Shown in pieces: positions 32,057 to 32,295 of a DNA stretch of 32,295 bases. The DNA lies in contig JAUTCR010000051.1 of NCBI GenBank assembly GCA_030673895.1, positions 1 to 32,295 of the forward strand, given 5' to 3'. Each line of letters begins with the position of its first letter. The stretch's first letter is position 1. A program made the translations under genes and the position numbers. Origin of the DNA: Verrucomicrobiota bacterium JB023. GTDB taxonomy: Bacteria; Verrucomicrobiota; Verrucomicrobiia; Verrucomicrobiales; Akkermansiaceae. The notes beneath the pieces were generated by a model, which was not told the DNA's origin, did not search any database, and saw nothing but the letters and a program-made list of their open reading frames with translations.

Positions 32057-32295
32057 TTGATTGAGCTGATATTCGATTGCTCGACACTAGATTAGTCGAA
32101 AGATAGTTGCTCGGTCCTTACGGAAACTACTAAACCGCAGAATACCCGATACCGGCTATTACGGTATGGACATCGGGGAATAAGGTAACCTCAACGACCA
32201 GCAGTCCAGCACTCGTCATTATCTCACCGCCAGGCCCTTCTTCAGATTCGACCTTCTCCCCTCTTCTCCCCCACGACCAGCAAGCTGGCCCCCTC
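32057..32295. other. intergenic right edge with hairpins, no supported gene
   Basis: This 239-bp stretch has a lower GC content in its first 140 bp than the coding regions. TCGAC (32081-32085) pairs with GTCGA (32095-32099), 25 bp after the TPR stop. ATACCG (32149-32154) pairs with CGGTAT (32162-32167), and CCCGAT (32145-32150) could instead pair with ATCGGG (32172-32177). On the minus strand one frame is open from the edge to a stop near 32134, without family resemblance, so I do not call a gene. Confidence 0.5.

Noticed and set aside
32134-32295. Partial minus-strand gene at the right edge
   Set aside because: Two frames are open for about 25-50 codons, but neither has a recognisable family, and stops are simply rare in this short GC-rich part.

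Overview
The window reads like an ordinary chromosomal segment of a GC-rich, Gram-negative bacterium, most likely a member of the Verrucomicrobiota. This rests on several things: the overall protein style, several secreted or TPR proteins with no clear relatives outside such genomes, an outer-membrane/periplasm type cell plan (SLBB export-like protein, O-antigen-ligase-like protein, mechanosensitive channel with a periplasmic coiled coil), and the mixed gene order. The assignment is inference; no rRNA marker is present.

Left edge (1-4100): a 14-copy 9-bp tandem array encodes Gly-Glu-Glu repeats on the minus strand, probably inside a gene that leaves the window. It lies back to back with an IS200-type transposase. 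Then come a cold-shock/DUF1294 membrane protein, an O6-alkylguanine DNA alkyltransferase coupled to an MsbA-like ABC exporter, and a small TMEM220-like membrane protein. Centre-left (4073-11465): a DUF3482 GTPase and a DUF2868 membrane protein form a known pair. Next to them is a complete RNA-repair locus: rtcR (sigma-54 activator with a CARF-type sensor) divergent from rtcB (RNA ligase) and rtcA (RNA 3'-phosphate cyclase). A textbook -24/-12 promoter precedes rtcB, and the leader after it carries two hairpins.

Middle (11489-19386): a lemA/DUF3137 pair, a pheS without pheT beside it, a mechanosensitive channel, and two secreted or anchored proteins of unknown function directly upstream of a photolyase/cryptochrome. 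That photolyase belongs to the FeS-BCP group but appears to have lost three of the four iron-sulfur cysteines. Right (19420-32056): RNase HI overlapping a zinc-ribbon Ser/Thr kinase, an SLBB protein, a GGCT-fold protein with the Obg GTPase and an O-antigen-ligase-like protein, a small unknown protein with a sugar-isomerase-like TIM barrel, a large TPR protein, and a membrane coiled-coil/TPR pair. The last 239 bases hold no gene that I can support.

The best functional unit is rtcR-rtcBA. RtcR would sense an RNA-damage ligand through its N-terminal domain and activate sigma-54 RNA polymerase at the promoter near 8836-8849. RtcA and RtcB would then remodel and join RNA ends. I saw no clearly new defence or mobile system. 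The most unusual items are the GEE-repeat ORF beside the transposase, the structured rtcB leader, and the cluster-less photolyase.
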